From assembly GCF_004022265.1 (NCBI RefSeq), contig NZ_SAVB01000009.1, positions 94,505 to 158,504 on the forward strand: 64,000 bases of DNA. The letters run 5' to 3'. The translations under genes and the position numbers were made by a program. Positions 53,578-60,518 of the stretch are shown piece by piece. Source of the DNA: Paenirhodobacter ferrireducens. GTDB lineage: Bacteria > Pseudomonadota > Alphaproteobacteria > Rhodobacterales > Rhodobacteraceae. The notes under the pieces were generated by a model. That model saw nothing but the letters and a program-made list of their open reading frames with translations, searched no databases and was not told where the DNA came from. Positions within the stretch are counted from its first letter, which is position 1. Each line of letters begins with the position of its first letter.

Positions 53578-53765
53578 TGGCGCTCTTCCGCAAGCAGCTC
53601 GCGCAGCGCCACGATCAGGACCGGAGCGCGGCGGCGCGGACGGCGTGGGGGCGAGATGACGTCACGAGGTGGCGCCGTTTCGGCGCGCGGATCGTTGTGC
53701 CGCGGGCGCAGCGCCTCGGGGAGTGGGGCGAGGCTGACGTGGGCGGGGTGGTGGGGCTGTTCCAT
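53574..53765 (-). CDS. Small phage protein, hypothetical
   Basis: 63 residues, rich in Pro and Arg (LPEALRPRHNDPRAETAPPR), with a short C-terminal helix LIVALRELLAEE. No domain recognised. Support comes from position: it overlaps the DUF2312 stop (TGATG) and the Ead-like start (ATGA), filling the gap exactly. Confidence 0.6.
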   Translation of the reverse strand: MEQPHHPAHVSLAPLPEALRPRHNDPRAETAPPRDVISPPRRPRRRAPVLIVALRELLAEERQ

Positions 53766-54130
53766 CAGGCCATCCCCAAGGCGGCCTTGTAGATGTCGAG
53801 GGTGGCCTCTTCCTGGGCCAGATCGTCGCGGTCACGCTTGCGCATCGCGATGATGATCTTCAGCACCTTGGTGTTGTAGCCGCGCGCCTTGGCCTCGGCC
53901 ATCACGTCCTTCTGCTGCTCGGCGATGTCCTGCTTCTCGGCCGCGAGGTGCTCGAAGCGCTCGATGAACTGGCGCAGCTCGTCGGCGGTGATGCTGTAGG
54001 AATGGTCGCTGACTGCGACGTCGGCCGGCGTGTTCTTGACCGGGATCCGCCCGCCCGTGTCGACCGGCGGCATGGCAGTGAGGCTGGCCATGCTGACCTG
54101 AAGTTCTTCGTGCTGCATCATCGCATTCAT
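53765..54130 (-). CDS. UPF0335/DUF2312 family protein (prophage copy)
   Basis: 121 residues: a 46-residue N-terminal extension not found in the chromosomal copy (MQHEELQVSMASLTAMP..., PVKNTPADVAVSDHSYS), then the full DUF2312 domain from ITADELRQFIE to YKAALGMA. 65 of the last 75 residues equal the chromosomal protein encoded at 49778. ATG 54130 follows GAGGAG at good spacing. It may interact with, or replace, the host protein. Confidence 0.9.
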   Translation of the reverse strand: MNAMMQHEELQVSMASLTAMPPVDTGGRIPVKNTPADVAVSDHSYSITADELRQFIERFEHLAAEKQDIAEQQKDVMAEAKARGYNTKVLKIIIAMRKRDRDDLAQEEATLDIYKAALGMA

Positions 54131-54186
54131 GGCGATCTCCTCTGGCTCTCTGGATGCCGGCCCGCGCGGGGCCGGTCACCGGAAGG

Positions 54187-54345
54187 TCAGGCGGCTGCTT
54201 TCGCTGCGGACCACCCGCCGTAGGCACCGAGCGCCAGCAGGCAGATCGAGCCGATCAGGTCCAACGTCGCGGGCAGGATCACCTGGGCGACGACGATCGC
54301 CGCGGCGGTGGTGATCAGGATGGCCGAGCGACCGGTCGCGGCCAT
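54187..54345 (-). CDS. 52-residue membrane protein, phage
   Basis: A short gene found by translating the minus strand: MAATGRSAILITTAAAIVVA begins it and GWSAAKAAA ends it. Two hydrophobic segments (about residues 8-22 and 25-42) suggest a small inner-membrane protein. Its ATG overlaps the TerB-like stop (TGATG), the same coupling used by the neighbours. Function unknown. Confidence 0.6.
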   Translation of the reverse strand: MAATGRSAILITTAAAIVVAQVILPATLDLIGSICLLALGAYGGWSAAKAAA

Positions 54346-54779
54346 CACAGATAGCTCGACAGGCTGAAGCCGAGACGCTTGGCGAGGTCCTCGAGCACGA
54401 CGCGCTCCTGCGGTTCCATCTCGCCATCAGCCATGGCGACGTCGATCGCCACCATCAGCGCCATTTCGAGCTCGTCGGTCGCGTTCTTTGCCTTGGCTTC
54501 CTCGATCTCGCGCTTGAGGGCGAGCTTGCCGGCCATGCCGCCCTTCGCCCGGGCGAGCTGCTTGTCGAGGGCGCGCTCGATCTCGGAGGCCGCGAATGCG
54601 CCGCCCAGCGTCGCATGCGCCTGAAGCGCGGCGAGGGTCGCTTCGACCTCACTGTCCTCGATCTCGCCATCGGCCATCGCCACCAGCGCGGCCATGGCGC
54701 AGATCCCTTCGAGCAGGTCAGTCTTGCCCGAGAGCTTCTTGCTGCCGCCGCTGAGGCGCTCTTTCAGTTTTCCGAACAT
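54345..54779 (-). CDS. TerB-like (tellurite resistance) domain protein
   Basis: 144 residues. After a basic N-terminus (MFGKLKERLSGGSKKLSGK) comes a helical TerB-type domain with two acidic metal-binding repeats, AMADGEIEDSEV and AMADGEMEPQERVVLEDL. TerB domains in phages are linked to membrane stress or defence complexes, but no function can be assigned. ATG 54779 follows AAAGGA. Second gene of the leftward operon, after the Acb2/Tad1-like gene. Confidence 0.82.
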   Translation of the reverse strand: MFGKLKERLSGGSKKLSGKTDLLEGICAMAALVAMADGEIEDSEVEATLAALQAHATLGGAFAASEIERALDKQLARAKGGMAGKLALKREIEEAKAKNATDELEMALMVAIDVAMADGEMEPQERVVLEDLAKRLGFSLSSYL

Positions 54780-54804
54780 GGTCGGTCCTTTCTGTCTTTG
54801 GTGA

Positions 54805-55011
54805 TCAGGCGGTGATGTGCCGGACGGCGCGCATCACCGCGTCCTCGGCGTGGGTCTTGGCGAGCGAGAGGTCGCGCGAGCCCATGGCCTCACCGGCCGG
54901 GGCAGTGCCGCCGATCTCGTGAAGCGCGTCGATGAACTCAGCGCCGAGATCCTTGATGCGCTGCATCTGCTGCTTCTCGGCCTCGCTCAGGGTGCGATAC
55001 TGGTGGCGCAC
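54805..55011 (-). CDS. Acb2/Tad1 hairpin-like small protein, 5' end apparently frameshifted
   Basis: 68 residues from a GTG at 55011, forming a helical hairpin: YRTLSEAEKQQMQRIKDLG, then a loop and SRDLSLAKTHAEDAVMRAVRHITA. The second block (S-R-x-x-x-L-A-x-T-x-x-E-x-A) resembles the Acb2/Tad1 hairpin family (DUF7681), which includes nucleotide-sponge inhibitors of CBASS and Thoeris. The GTG has no ribosome site. An ATG at 55061 after AAAGGA reads MTDHVD, then leaves frame; one extra base near 55043-55047 would join it to FVDDRTANNAV and the rest. Family call by eye. Confidence 0.6.
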   Translation of the reverse strand: MRHQYRTLSEAEKQQMQRIKDLGAEFIDALHEIGGTAPAGEAMGSRDLSLAKTHAEDAVMRAVRHITA

Positions 55012-55242
55012 GGCATTGTTGGCCGTGCGATCATCGACGAACTGTCGACGTGGTCGGTCATGGGGGATGGTTCCTTTCGAGGGTTGGCGGGCGGGTGCCA
55101 GTCGAGCGAAATCCCGCCCGCACCGGGCGACATGCCCGGATCACTGCCCCGGCGGCAGCTGTGGTCATCGTGAGTGGTGGCACCGCCGGGGTCGCGGCTG
55201 CGCGGGCGGCGGCGGGGAGGTCCCGGCGCCCGCGCTGTGCAA

Positions 55243-55518
55243 TCAGCCGGTCAACGCAAGGCGCGCACGGGCCTCGGCCAGCGGGGCGGCATCGACCGCC
55301 GCGGCGATCCAGCGCGCGCAGGTCGTCGTCAGGTTCGGCCCCTCGGCATGGACGCCGTGCAGAATGATCTGCGCGGGCGCCCCGTCGATCTCCGCGAGGC
55401 CGAGGCTGCTGTCGCCAGTCGCGATCAGCTCTTCGACGATCGCGTCGACGCGGTCCTCAGGCTCGAGCGGCGTGAGCCGGTCGAGCAGGCGGGCGAGGGG
55501 AGAGACGGGCAGCACCAT
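55243..55518 (-). CDS. Small phage protein, hypothetical
   Basis: 91 residues, acidic and largely helical (LARLLDRLTPLEPEDRVDAIVEELIATG), with a second half ending WIAAAVDAAPLAEARARLALTG. No domain recognised. The start overlaps the upstream small membrane gene (TGATG), as elsewhere in this operon. Confidence 0.6.
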   Translation of the reverse strand: MVLPVSPLARLLDRLTPLEPEDRVDAIVEELIATGDSSLGLAEIDGAPAQIILHGVHAEGPNLTTTCARWIAAAVDAAPLAEARARLALTG

Positions 55519-55652
55519 CAGACCAGCGCCCCGGCGGAAAGCTGCGGCAGCGCCAGCGCGGTGTCGAGCGCGGCGCGGGCGATGACCAGGCTGCCGGCGC
55601 AGATCAGCGCCGCGAGCAGCAGGTCAGAGACGTGCAGGTTGGGCTTGCCCAT
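55518..55652 (-). CDS. 44-residue membrane protein, phage
   Basis: ATG 55652 follows GGAGG with five-base spacing and reads MGKPNLHVSDLLLAALICAG, with one membrane helix (about residues 9-28). The longer in-frame version to 55745 runs into an operator and has no ribosome site. First gene of the leftward early operon, 67 bp from repressor-type operator A. Confidence 0.6.
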   Translation of the reverse strand: MGKPNLHVSDLLLAALICAGSLVIARAALDTALALPQLSAGALV

Positions 55653-55718
55653 GTGATCCTCCATCGGTGATCCCGCGATCGGCCCGGGGTGGGTGTCAGC
55701 GGCGGGTGATGGGTAATG

Positions 55719-55735
55719 GTTCGCAAATAGAGAAC
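55719..55735. promoter_or_regulatory. Phage operator A
   Basis: GTTCGCAAATAGAGAAC fits GTTC-N9-GAAC and carries the extended GTTCGC half-site. It lies 67 bp before the leftward early operon. Confidence 0.75.
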
Positions 55736-55752
55736 ATCCAGTCAAGATGAAA

Positions 55753-55769
55753 GTTCACTATAGGCGAAC
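55753..55769. promoter_or_regulatory. Phage operator B
   Basis: GTTCACTATAGGCGAAC fits GTTC-N9-GAAC; the GTTCGC half-site is on the opposite strand. It starts 34 bp from operator A. Confidence 0.75.
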
Positions 55770-56055
55770 CCTGCCTTGCGGCACTGCCATCGATCTGCGA
55801 GAATCACTGCCGACAGCTGACGCCGTGAAGGGCGCCGGTTGGCGGCAGCGAGGGGAGATCCTTAAGCTGGCGTTCGGCCAAACCGGCCTAGTCGCAACAC
55901 CGCGCTGGTGGTGGCAATATCAGGTCGGGGCGCAGCCGGGGAGGTTGGAATGAAGAATGGATCAGTTTCACCGTCGGAGGATACCCTCGGCGCAGAGAAT
56001 GCTGTTGACTGTGGTTCTGTCGCGGTAATGGTCGCCTTGGCGATCTATGACGAGA

Positions 56056-56739
56056 TCACTGCTGCCCTCGACGATAGATCTCCGAATGAGGAGGCTCTTC
56101 CAGAAGCCCCTGGAGCTCTAGTGCTGTACGCCACGCGCCGACTTCCTCGGGAGATCGCGAGAAGCATACTGACATCGCATGAGATGCATTCAAGAGTGCG
56201 ACTGCCATGGCACTTGCACGTTGGAAATCCGTGGATGTCCATGCTTGAAAACGAAAGTTCAGATTCTGCAGGCTAATCTGACTACTGCTCAGCGCGGAAA
56301 ATAGGTCACGATGCTCAGCCCTATACGGATCCGCACGCATAAGCAGGATCCTGTCAGGCAGGTCACTTCTGGTTGCGAAGACCCCATGTGCGAATGTGTC
56401 TCGATACCGTTTGACCTTCGATCGCGCCATTCTGAATGATGCTGTCGCTTGCCTCATGTCCGGCCGATCTCGAACCGAGACGGCTACGGGTAATAGGACA
56501 TCGATAAATTGATCTGACCTCGCTTTTTCGATCAGCGCATCGGCCGCGTTGATGTCGTCTCCAAAAACACCAAGCAAGAAAATCCTGATGTTCGCTTCCG
56601 CGGCTGAGAAATAGGCGATTGTATCGGCGATACAGGATCGCGCTTCGGGGATGGTATTCAGCGCTTCCGGGCTATGCCTCTCGCCGACGTGTCCAGTTGG
56701 TTCTGGCGCATCCAAGGGTTCCGGTTCAGGGATCATCAT
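56056..56739 (-). CDS. HEPN-like protein coupled to the prophage repressor
   Basis: 227 residues, mostly helical. R113-D-T-F-A-H118 (KVKRYRDTFAHGVF) matches the R-[NDH]-X4-6-H nuclease motif of HEPN domains and sits after a long helix (SFRMARSK). Its ATG overlaps the repressor stop (ATGA), so it should be made in the lysogen. The GC content of 56281-56520 is 54% by count, well below the host genes. Position and motif suggest an RNA-targeting superinfection or defence protein; this is an inference. Confidence 0.68.
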   Translation of the reverse strand: MMIPEPEPLDAPEPTGHVGERHSPEALNTIPEARSCIADTIAYFSAAEANIRIFLLGVFGDDINAADALIEKARSDQFIDVLLPVAVSVRDRPDMRQATASFRMARSKVKRYRDTFAHGVFATRSDLPDRILLMRADPYRAEHRDLFSALSSSQISLQNLNFRFQAWTSTDFQRASAMAVALLNASHAMSVCFSRSPEEVGAWRTALELQGLLEEPPHSEIYRRGQQ

Positions 56740-57344
56740 TCAACTCTCTTCACGAACTCTTTCGGCAGGTGCAGGCGCACCGGCGCGGCCCACTTGACTC
56801 GGACATCGAGCATGTTCGTCGCTGCGGGGTTGATCGAGAGCAGGTTGAACAGGCCGGGTGCGGTGCCAATCTTCAACTGCTTGACCCAGACCTTGCCGTC
56901 TTCGGTCTCGGCCACGCATTTGCGGCCGATCGCCTCGCTCGGCACGCCGTGGTCGCCGTTGCGGGTGTAGAACAGCAGGTCGCCTTCGGAAAACACCGGC
57001 TCCATGCTCTCGCCGCGCACCTCGACGGCGACCACGCTGTGTGGCGTGATCTGCGGCGGGCAGGCAACCTTATACATCCCTTCGCCCTTAGGGTATGGGT
57101 CAGAGAGGTAAACCTCAGCACCGGCGCCGACGTAGCCAGGGACGGCGATAACGTGGCGGGTGGGGATGATCTCTGCAATATCCGCGTCGATAGCATCGAG
57201 GATCTGCTCGAGCGTTTCGATTGACGGGCGCTTTTTCCCGCTCGCGATTTCAGAGATGTAGCCTTTGCTTACATCGATGGCGTCGGCAAGCTGTTGCTGC
57301 GACATCCCCCGCCGCTTGAGCGCTGATTTGAGATCAATCTCCAT
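56736..57344 (-). CDS. Prophage CI-like repressor, XRE + S24 peptidase
   Basis: 202 residues. The N-terminal helix-turn-helix (about residues 6-58) contains SALKRRGMSQQQLADAIDVS. The C-terminal LexA/S24 domain has the nucleophile serine in RGESMEPVFSEGDLLF and the lysine in VWVKQLKIG, so RecA-stimulated self-cleavage is possible. I chose ATG 57344; the extension to 57521 would cross operators C and D. It faces the Cro-like gene across those operators and is coupled to the HEPN-like gene downstream. Confidence 0.9.
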   Translation of the reverse strand: MEIDLKSALKRRGMSQQQLADAIDVSKGYISEIASGKKRPSIETLEQILDAIDADIAEIIPTRHVIAVPGYVGAGAEVYLSDPYPKGEGMYKVACPPQITPHSVVAVEVRGESMEPVFSEGDLLFYTRNGDHGVPSEAIGRKCVAETEDGKVWVKQLKIGTAPGLFNLLSINPAATNMLDVRVKWAAPVRLHLPKEFVKRVE

Positions 57345-57396
57345 GCCGGCACTATGCCGGAATTCGATCTCGGTCGCGACGGGCTGGAAGCGAACA

Positions 57397-57413
57397 GTTC
57401 GCTGGCATCGAAC
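57397..57413. promoter_or_regulatory. Phage operator C
   Basis: GTTCGCTGGCATCGAAC fits GTTC-N9-GAAC. It overlaps a second palindrome, GCGAAC-A-GTTCGC (57390-57402). It lies 52 bp before the repressor start. Confidence 0.75.
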
Positions 57414-57433
57414 TTCTGCCTTGACCAAGCAAT

Positions 57434-57450
57434 GTTCGCCATGAGAGAAC
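57434..57450. promoter_or_regulatory. Phage operator D
   Basis: GTTCGCCATGAGAGAAC fits GTTC-N9-GAAC. It starts 37 bp from operator C and ends six bases before the cro-like start codon. Confidence 0.75.
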
Positions 57451-57456
57451 GAACTT

Positions 57457-57666
57457 ATGCTGGCAGAATTCATATCAAAGTCCGGGAAGAGCAGAGCGGC
57501 ATTTGCCGAGAGGATCGGCATCAGCCGGTCTTACCTGTCGGAAATCCTGAGCGGGAAGCGGCGCCACAGTCTCGTGCTCGCGGTATCCATCGAGCGCGAA
57601 ACTTGCGGCGAGGTCCCGACCGCGTCTTGGGTCGACGCCGGCACGCGGAAGGAAGCCTCCGCATGA
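57457..57666 (+). CDS. Cro-like phage regulator
   Basis: 69 residues with a lambda-type helix-turn-helix, FISKSGKSRAAFAERIGIS then RSYLSEILSGKRRHSLVLAV. It is divergent from the repressor and shares operators C and D, the standard layout for a Cro antagonist. The tail (ETCGEVPTASWVDAG) has no recognised domain. ATG 57457 follows closely on operator D and has no strong ribosome site. Confidence 0.78.
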   Translation: MLAEFISKSGKSRAAFAERIGISRSYLSEILSGKRRHSLVLAVSIERETCGEVPTASWVDAGTRKEASA

Positions 57667-57765
57667 TCCCCGCCGTCCCTCTCTCTGCAAATTCCTCTTT
57701 CCCATGCTCCGACCCTCGCACGGGCGCGGTCCATCCCCAAGCGAACAGATTTCCGGAGGTTTCAC

Positions 57766-58242
57766 ATGCGCCCCTGTGAGGCAGGCTCGATCCAGGACGC
57801 GGTTGCGGCGGCCTATGAGGCGGCGGGCGGCCTGCGCAAGGTCAGCGCCGCGATCGGCGTGACGGCCTCGTCGCTGAGCTATGGCACCGAAATCCGCGAG
57901 GACCGACCGGGCGGGCTCGGGGTGAACTATCTCGACCGGCTCGGGCGGATGAACCAGGCCGCAGCGCGGGCGATCTGCGAGCACTTCGCGGCGCTGGCCG
58001 GTGGGGTGTTCCAGCCGCTCGAGGCGGAGGTCTCGGACCTCGGCGGGCATTGTCAGGTGGTCGCGAAGGAAGGCGGAGAGGCGCAGGCGGCAGCATTCCG
58101 CGCGGCGCTGAGCGGGTCGCTGAAGGATTGCGAGCGGGCGCTGCGCGAGACCGACGAGAGCCTCGAGGCGCACGCGAACCTGCGCGCGGCGCTGGCGGCA
58201 CGGATTGCGGCGCTGCGGGGCGGGAGGGTGCTGCATGCGTGA
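57766..58242 (+). CDS. Phage regulatory protein, CII-like
   Basis: 158 residues. The first half (QDAVAAAYEAAGGLRKVSAAIGVTASSLSYGTEI) looks like the helix-turn-helix of phage CII-type regulators; the second half (QAAAFRAALSGSLKDCERALRETDESLEAHANLRAAL) is a long coiled coil. ATG 57766 follows CGGAGG. First gene of the rightward early operon after cro. Confidence 0.65.
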   Translation: MRPCEAGSIQDAVAAAYEAAGGLRKVSAAIGVTASSLSYGTEIREDRPGGLGVNYLDRLGRMNQAAARAICEHFAALAGGVFQPLEAEVSDLGGHCQVVAKEGGEAQAAAFRAALSGSLKDCERALRETDESLEAHANLRAALAARIAALRGGRVLHA

Positions 58243-58744
58243 CCTGCACGAGATCCTGCGCGGCGGATATTGCACGCGCTGGCACGCCAACCCTGACCTC
58301 GCGCATGTGCGCGAGACGCTGGCGGAGCATCATGCGCGTGTGGCGCAGATCCTGCTGGCGCTGCACCCGTCGCCGTCGCGGCATCTGATCGACGCGGCGT
58401 TGCACCATGATGCGGGCGAGCCGGAATGCGGGGACCTGCCGGGGCCGTTCAAGGTGGCCCACCCGAAGATCGCCGCGGCACATGCGGCGTGCGAGGCGCA
58501 GCGGCTGGTGGAGCTGGGATGCCCGCCGAACCTGAGCGAGACTGAGCTGCGCTGGCTCAAGATGGCGGATCGTCTGGCGGCCTATGCGCATGTGGCGCAT
58601 GTCCGGCCTGACCTTCTGGGACGGTTCGACTGGCGCGAGACGCTGGCCGAGGTCGTGGCGCAGGCGTGGCAGCTTGGGTGCGAGGTCGAGGTCGAGGCGC
58701 TGAGCGCCCGCCTTGCCCCCCAGTTGATCGGGGGTGAGGCATGA
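58235..58744 (+). CDS. HD-domain hydrolase, YfbR-like 5'-deoxynucleotidase
   Basis: 169 residues. Block order matches YfbR-type dNMP phosphohydrolases: CTRWHANPDL (RW), ETLAEHHARVA (metal His), ALHHDAGE (HD, residues 58-59, and E62), GDLPGPFK (D67) and, later, LKMADRLAAYAH. It would dephosphorylate deoxynucleoside monophosphates and reshape the nucleotide pool in the infected cell. ATG 58235 follows GGGAGGG and overlaps the previous gene. Confidence 0.8.
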   Translation: MRDLHEILRGGYCTRWHANPDLAHVRETLAEHHARVAQILLALHPSPSRHLIDAALHHDAGEPECGDLPGPFKVAHPKIAAAHAACEAQRLVELGCPPNLSETELRWLKMADRLAAYAHVAHVRPDLLGRFDWRETLAEVVAQAWQLGCEVEVEALSARLAPQLIGGEA

Positions 58745-59268
58745 GCAGCGATTATCTGGTGCGAGAACTGACGGATGACGAGCAGGCGATGTATGACCGC
58801 TGCACCACGACTGGCATGTGTGGGTGTCCGCGATTGGTCATCGGCCATCAGTCGTTTGACCTAGAGGGTGATGGAAGCGGTCAAAGATGGAGGGCGGAAC
58901 GGGCCGAATGGTATCGCCGTCAGCTGGCAATCGCTCTGGCCCGTCTCGTGCGTATGTCCATCACTCTCCCCGCCGCACAGGACGGGGCAAAGGTCGAGGC
59001 TGGTTGCTACCCACCAGAGCCAGAGGTTGCCTGCACCGAAGCGACGGACGATGCCATCTCGCGCCTTCTCCGCGCTGCAGGTGAGATTGACAGGCGGTTT
59101 GCAGGGCACCACGAAAATATCGACTTTGTAATTCTCCGGCTGCGCGATCTGACGAAATCGTTCCTCGAAGCCTGCCATGCGAACGATGCCCTGACCGCCG
59201 AGAACGAGCAGCTGAGGGGGGCGCTGCTTGATCTGGCGCAGGCCACCGCACCGAAAGGCGGTGCGTGA
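58741..59268 (+). CDS. Phage protein, hypothetical
   Basis: 175 residues with an N-terminal TTGMCGCPRLVIGHQSF segment and a C-terminal helix/coiled coil (FLEACHANDALTAENEQLRGALLDL). No domain recognised. Start and stop both overlap neighbours (ATGA and TGATG). Local base composition is lower than in adjacent genes. Confidence 0.65.
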   Translation: MSSDYLVRELTDDEQAMYDRCTTTGMCGCPRLVIGHQSFDLEGDGSGQRWRAERAEWYRRQLAIALARLVRMSITLPAAQDGAKVEAGCYPPEPEVACTEATDDAISRLLRAAGEIDRRFAGHHENIDFVILRLRDLTKSFLEACHANDALTAENEQLRGALLDLAQATAPKGGA

Positions 59269-59876
59269 TGGGGCTGCGCAAGTATGGTGAGATCACGATC
59301 CGCGGCGTGACCTATCAGGATGTGAATGCCGCAGCGCAGGCGTTCGGGGTTGGCGCCGATGCGATCCGCCAGGCGGCACGGGCCGGCCGGCTCGACCGTG
59401 TGGGGATGCCGCATGGGTGTGAGCCGATGCCGGTGCGCATCAGGGGCGAGGATTACCCCGATGCGAAGGCGGCGGCGCGTGCCCTTGGGGTGACGACGAA
59501 CGCCGTTTACCAGGCGATCGTGCAGGGGCGGGAAGACAGGCTCGGCCTGCCTCGGGAGCCCGTGCGCAACCGGGGGCGGCAGTTCTCGATTGGCGGCATG
59601 TCCTGGCCGTCTGAGGCAGAGGCCTGCCGGCAGCTGGGTCTGTGCGTGAACTACATCTACCTCGCCCGCCGCCGCCGATCCGTGGCGATGCAACAGGTGA
59701 TCGTGCGGCGGGCCATGCAGCTGCGGGCGGAACGCGCCCGGGCGAGCGGAGCCTCGGATTTCCCGCCGGCCTGCGACCCTGTCCACGGGCGCCGCACGGC
59801 AGGCCGGCCAACTGGCGCGGCGGGCCGGTCTCGCCGCGCCCCTTTGGGGCTTTGCGCGCAGGAGGGGCAGCTATGA
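59268..59876 (+). CDS. Phage protein with three repeated helix-turn-helix modules
   Basis: 202 residues with three consecutive units of about 40-55 residues: TIRGVTYQDVNAAAQAFGVG, RIRGEDYPDAKAAARALGVT and SIGGMSWPSEAEACRQLGLC. Each unit is a short strand followed by a helix-turn-helix, as in NUMOD-type modules of phage DNA-binding proteins. The C-terminal 45 residues are basic and irregular. It probably binds DNA at a repeated site; no nuclease domain is attached. Confidence 0.7.
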   Translation: MGLRKYGEITIRGVTYQDVNAAAQAFGVGADAIRQAARAGRLDRVGMPHGCEPMPVRIRGEDYPDAKAAARALGVTTNAVYQAIVQGREDRLGLPREPVRNRGRQFSIGGMSWPSEAEACRQLGLCVNYIYLARRRRSVAMQQVIVRRAMQLRAERARASGASDFPPACDPVHGRRTAGRPTGAAGRSRRAPLGLCAQEGQL

Positions 59877-60487
59877 CGATGCGCGGGGTCAAGTGGCATT
59901 CCGGGGGGATGCGCGTGCTGCTTACCTGTGACGAGTGCTGCGCGGAATTGCCCTTTGATGTCCAGAAAAAGGCAGGAGCGTTCAACGGTCGTGCGGCATT
60001 CACCGTCAGCAAGGCGTTCGGACGATTTGCACGTTCCAAGGGCTGGGTTCAGTTCGATGGAACGAAGCACCTCTGCCCGAGATGCACGCGGCGCCGGCAT
60101 GGCGCCGATCCAAAACCCAAACCGATCGAGGAGAAGACGATGGTCCAGAAGACCGAGGCAAAACAGGCGCTGCGGCAGCCGTCGCAGGAGCAGCGCGGCG
60201 ACATCATCGAGATGTTGGTGCTGACCTATGACCGCAAGGCGAAGCGCTACAAGGGGGCGGACACCGACAAGACGGTTGCCGAGGCCGTGGGCACCTGGTG
60301 CCTGCCGGGCTGGGTGACCGAGATCCGCGAGCGGGATTTTGGTCCCACCAGCGGCAACGAGGAGATCGAGGCGATCCGGGCCGAGATCGCTGCAGTTCAG
60401 GCGGACTGCGCCGAGCGGGCGGCGGTGCTGGGCAAGCGGCTTGATGCCGTGTGCGCGGCGATCGGGCCGCGAGCGGCGCGGATCTAG
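59873..60487 (+). CDS. Phage protein: zinc-ribbon half fused to a second domain
   Basis: 204 residues. The first 90 carry a zinc-ribbon-like pair, TCDECCAELPF and LCPRCTRRRHG. The second part (MVQKTEAKQALRQPSQEQRG onward, about 115 residues) is a separate helical domain ending in a coiled coil (IEAIRAEIAAVQADCAERAA). An internal ATG at 60140 has GAGGAGAAG before it, so the second half may also be made alone. Function unknown. Confidence 0.62.
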   Translation: MTMRGVKWHSGGMRVLLTCDECCAELPFDVQKKAGAFNGRAAFTVSKAFGRFARSKGWVQFDGTKHLCPRCTRRRHGADPKPKPIEEKTMVQKTEAKQALRQPSQEQRGDIIEMLVLTYDRKAKRYKGADTDKTVAEAVGTWCLPGWVTEIRERDFGPTSGNEEIEAIRAEIAAVQADCAERAAVLGKRLDAVCAAIGPRAARI

Positions 60488-60518
60488 GGCAGGGCGCGCG
60501 GGCAAAGGAGGCGTGATC

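Larger units (their letters stand above)
55653..56055. other. Gene-poor 403-bp stretch between the left early operon and the HEPN-like gene
   Basis: It holds operators A and B and presumably the leftward early promoter at its left end. From 55770 to 56055 I see no gene that I can support: two plus-strand reading frames cross it, but one overlaps an operator and the other runs antisense into the HEPN-like gene. No convincing terminator is present. Confidence 0.5.

Noticed and set aside
55058..55168. 36-codon minus-strand frame ending in an ATGA overlap with the Acb2/Tad1-like start
   Set aside because: No ribosome site at its ATG and no protein-like composition; the overlap may be chance.
55747..55953. 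Plus-strand 68-codon frame after operator A
   Set aside because: It starts six bases before operator B and would include it in coding sequence; no ribosome site and no recognisable domain.
55950..56276. Plus-strand 108-codon frame with a good GGGGAGG site
   Set aside because: Two-thirds of it is antisense to the HEPN-like gene, which is longer and coupled to the repressor. The product has no recognisable domain. The ribosome site makes it the least certain rejection here.
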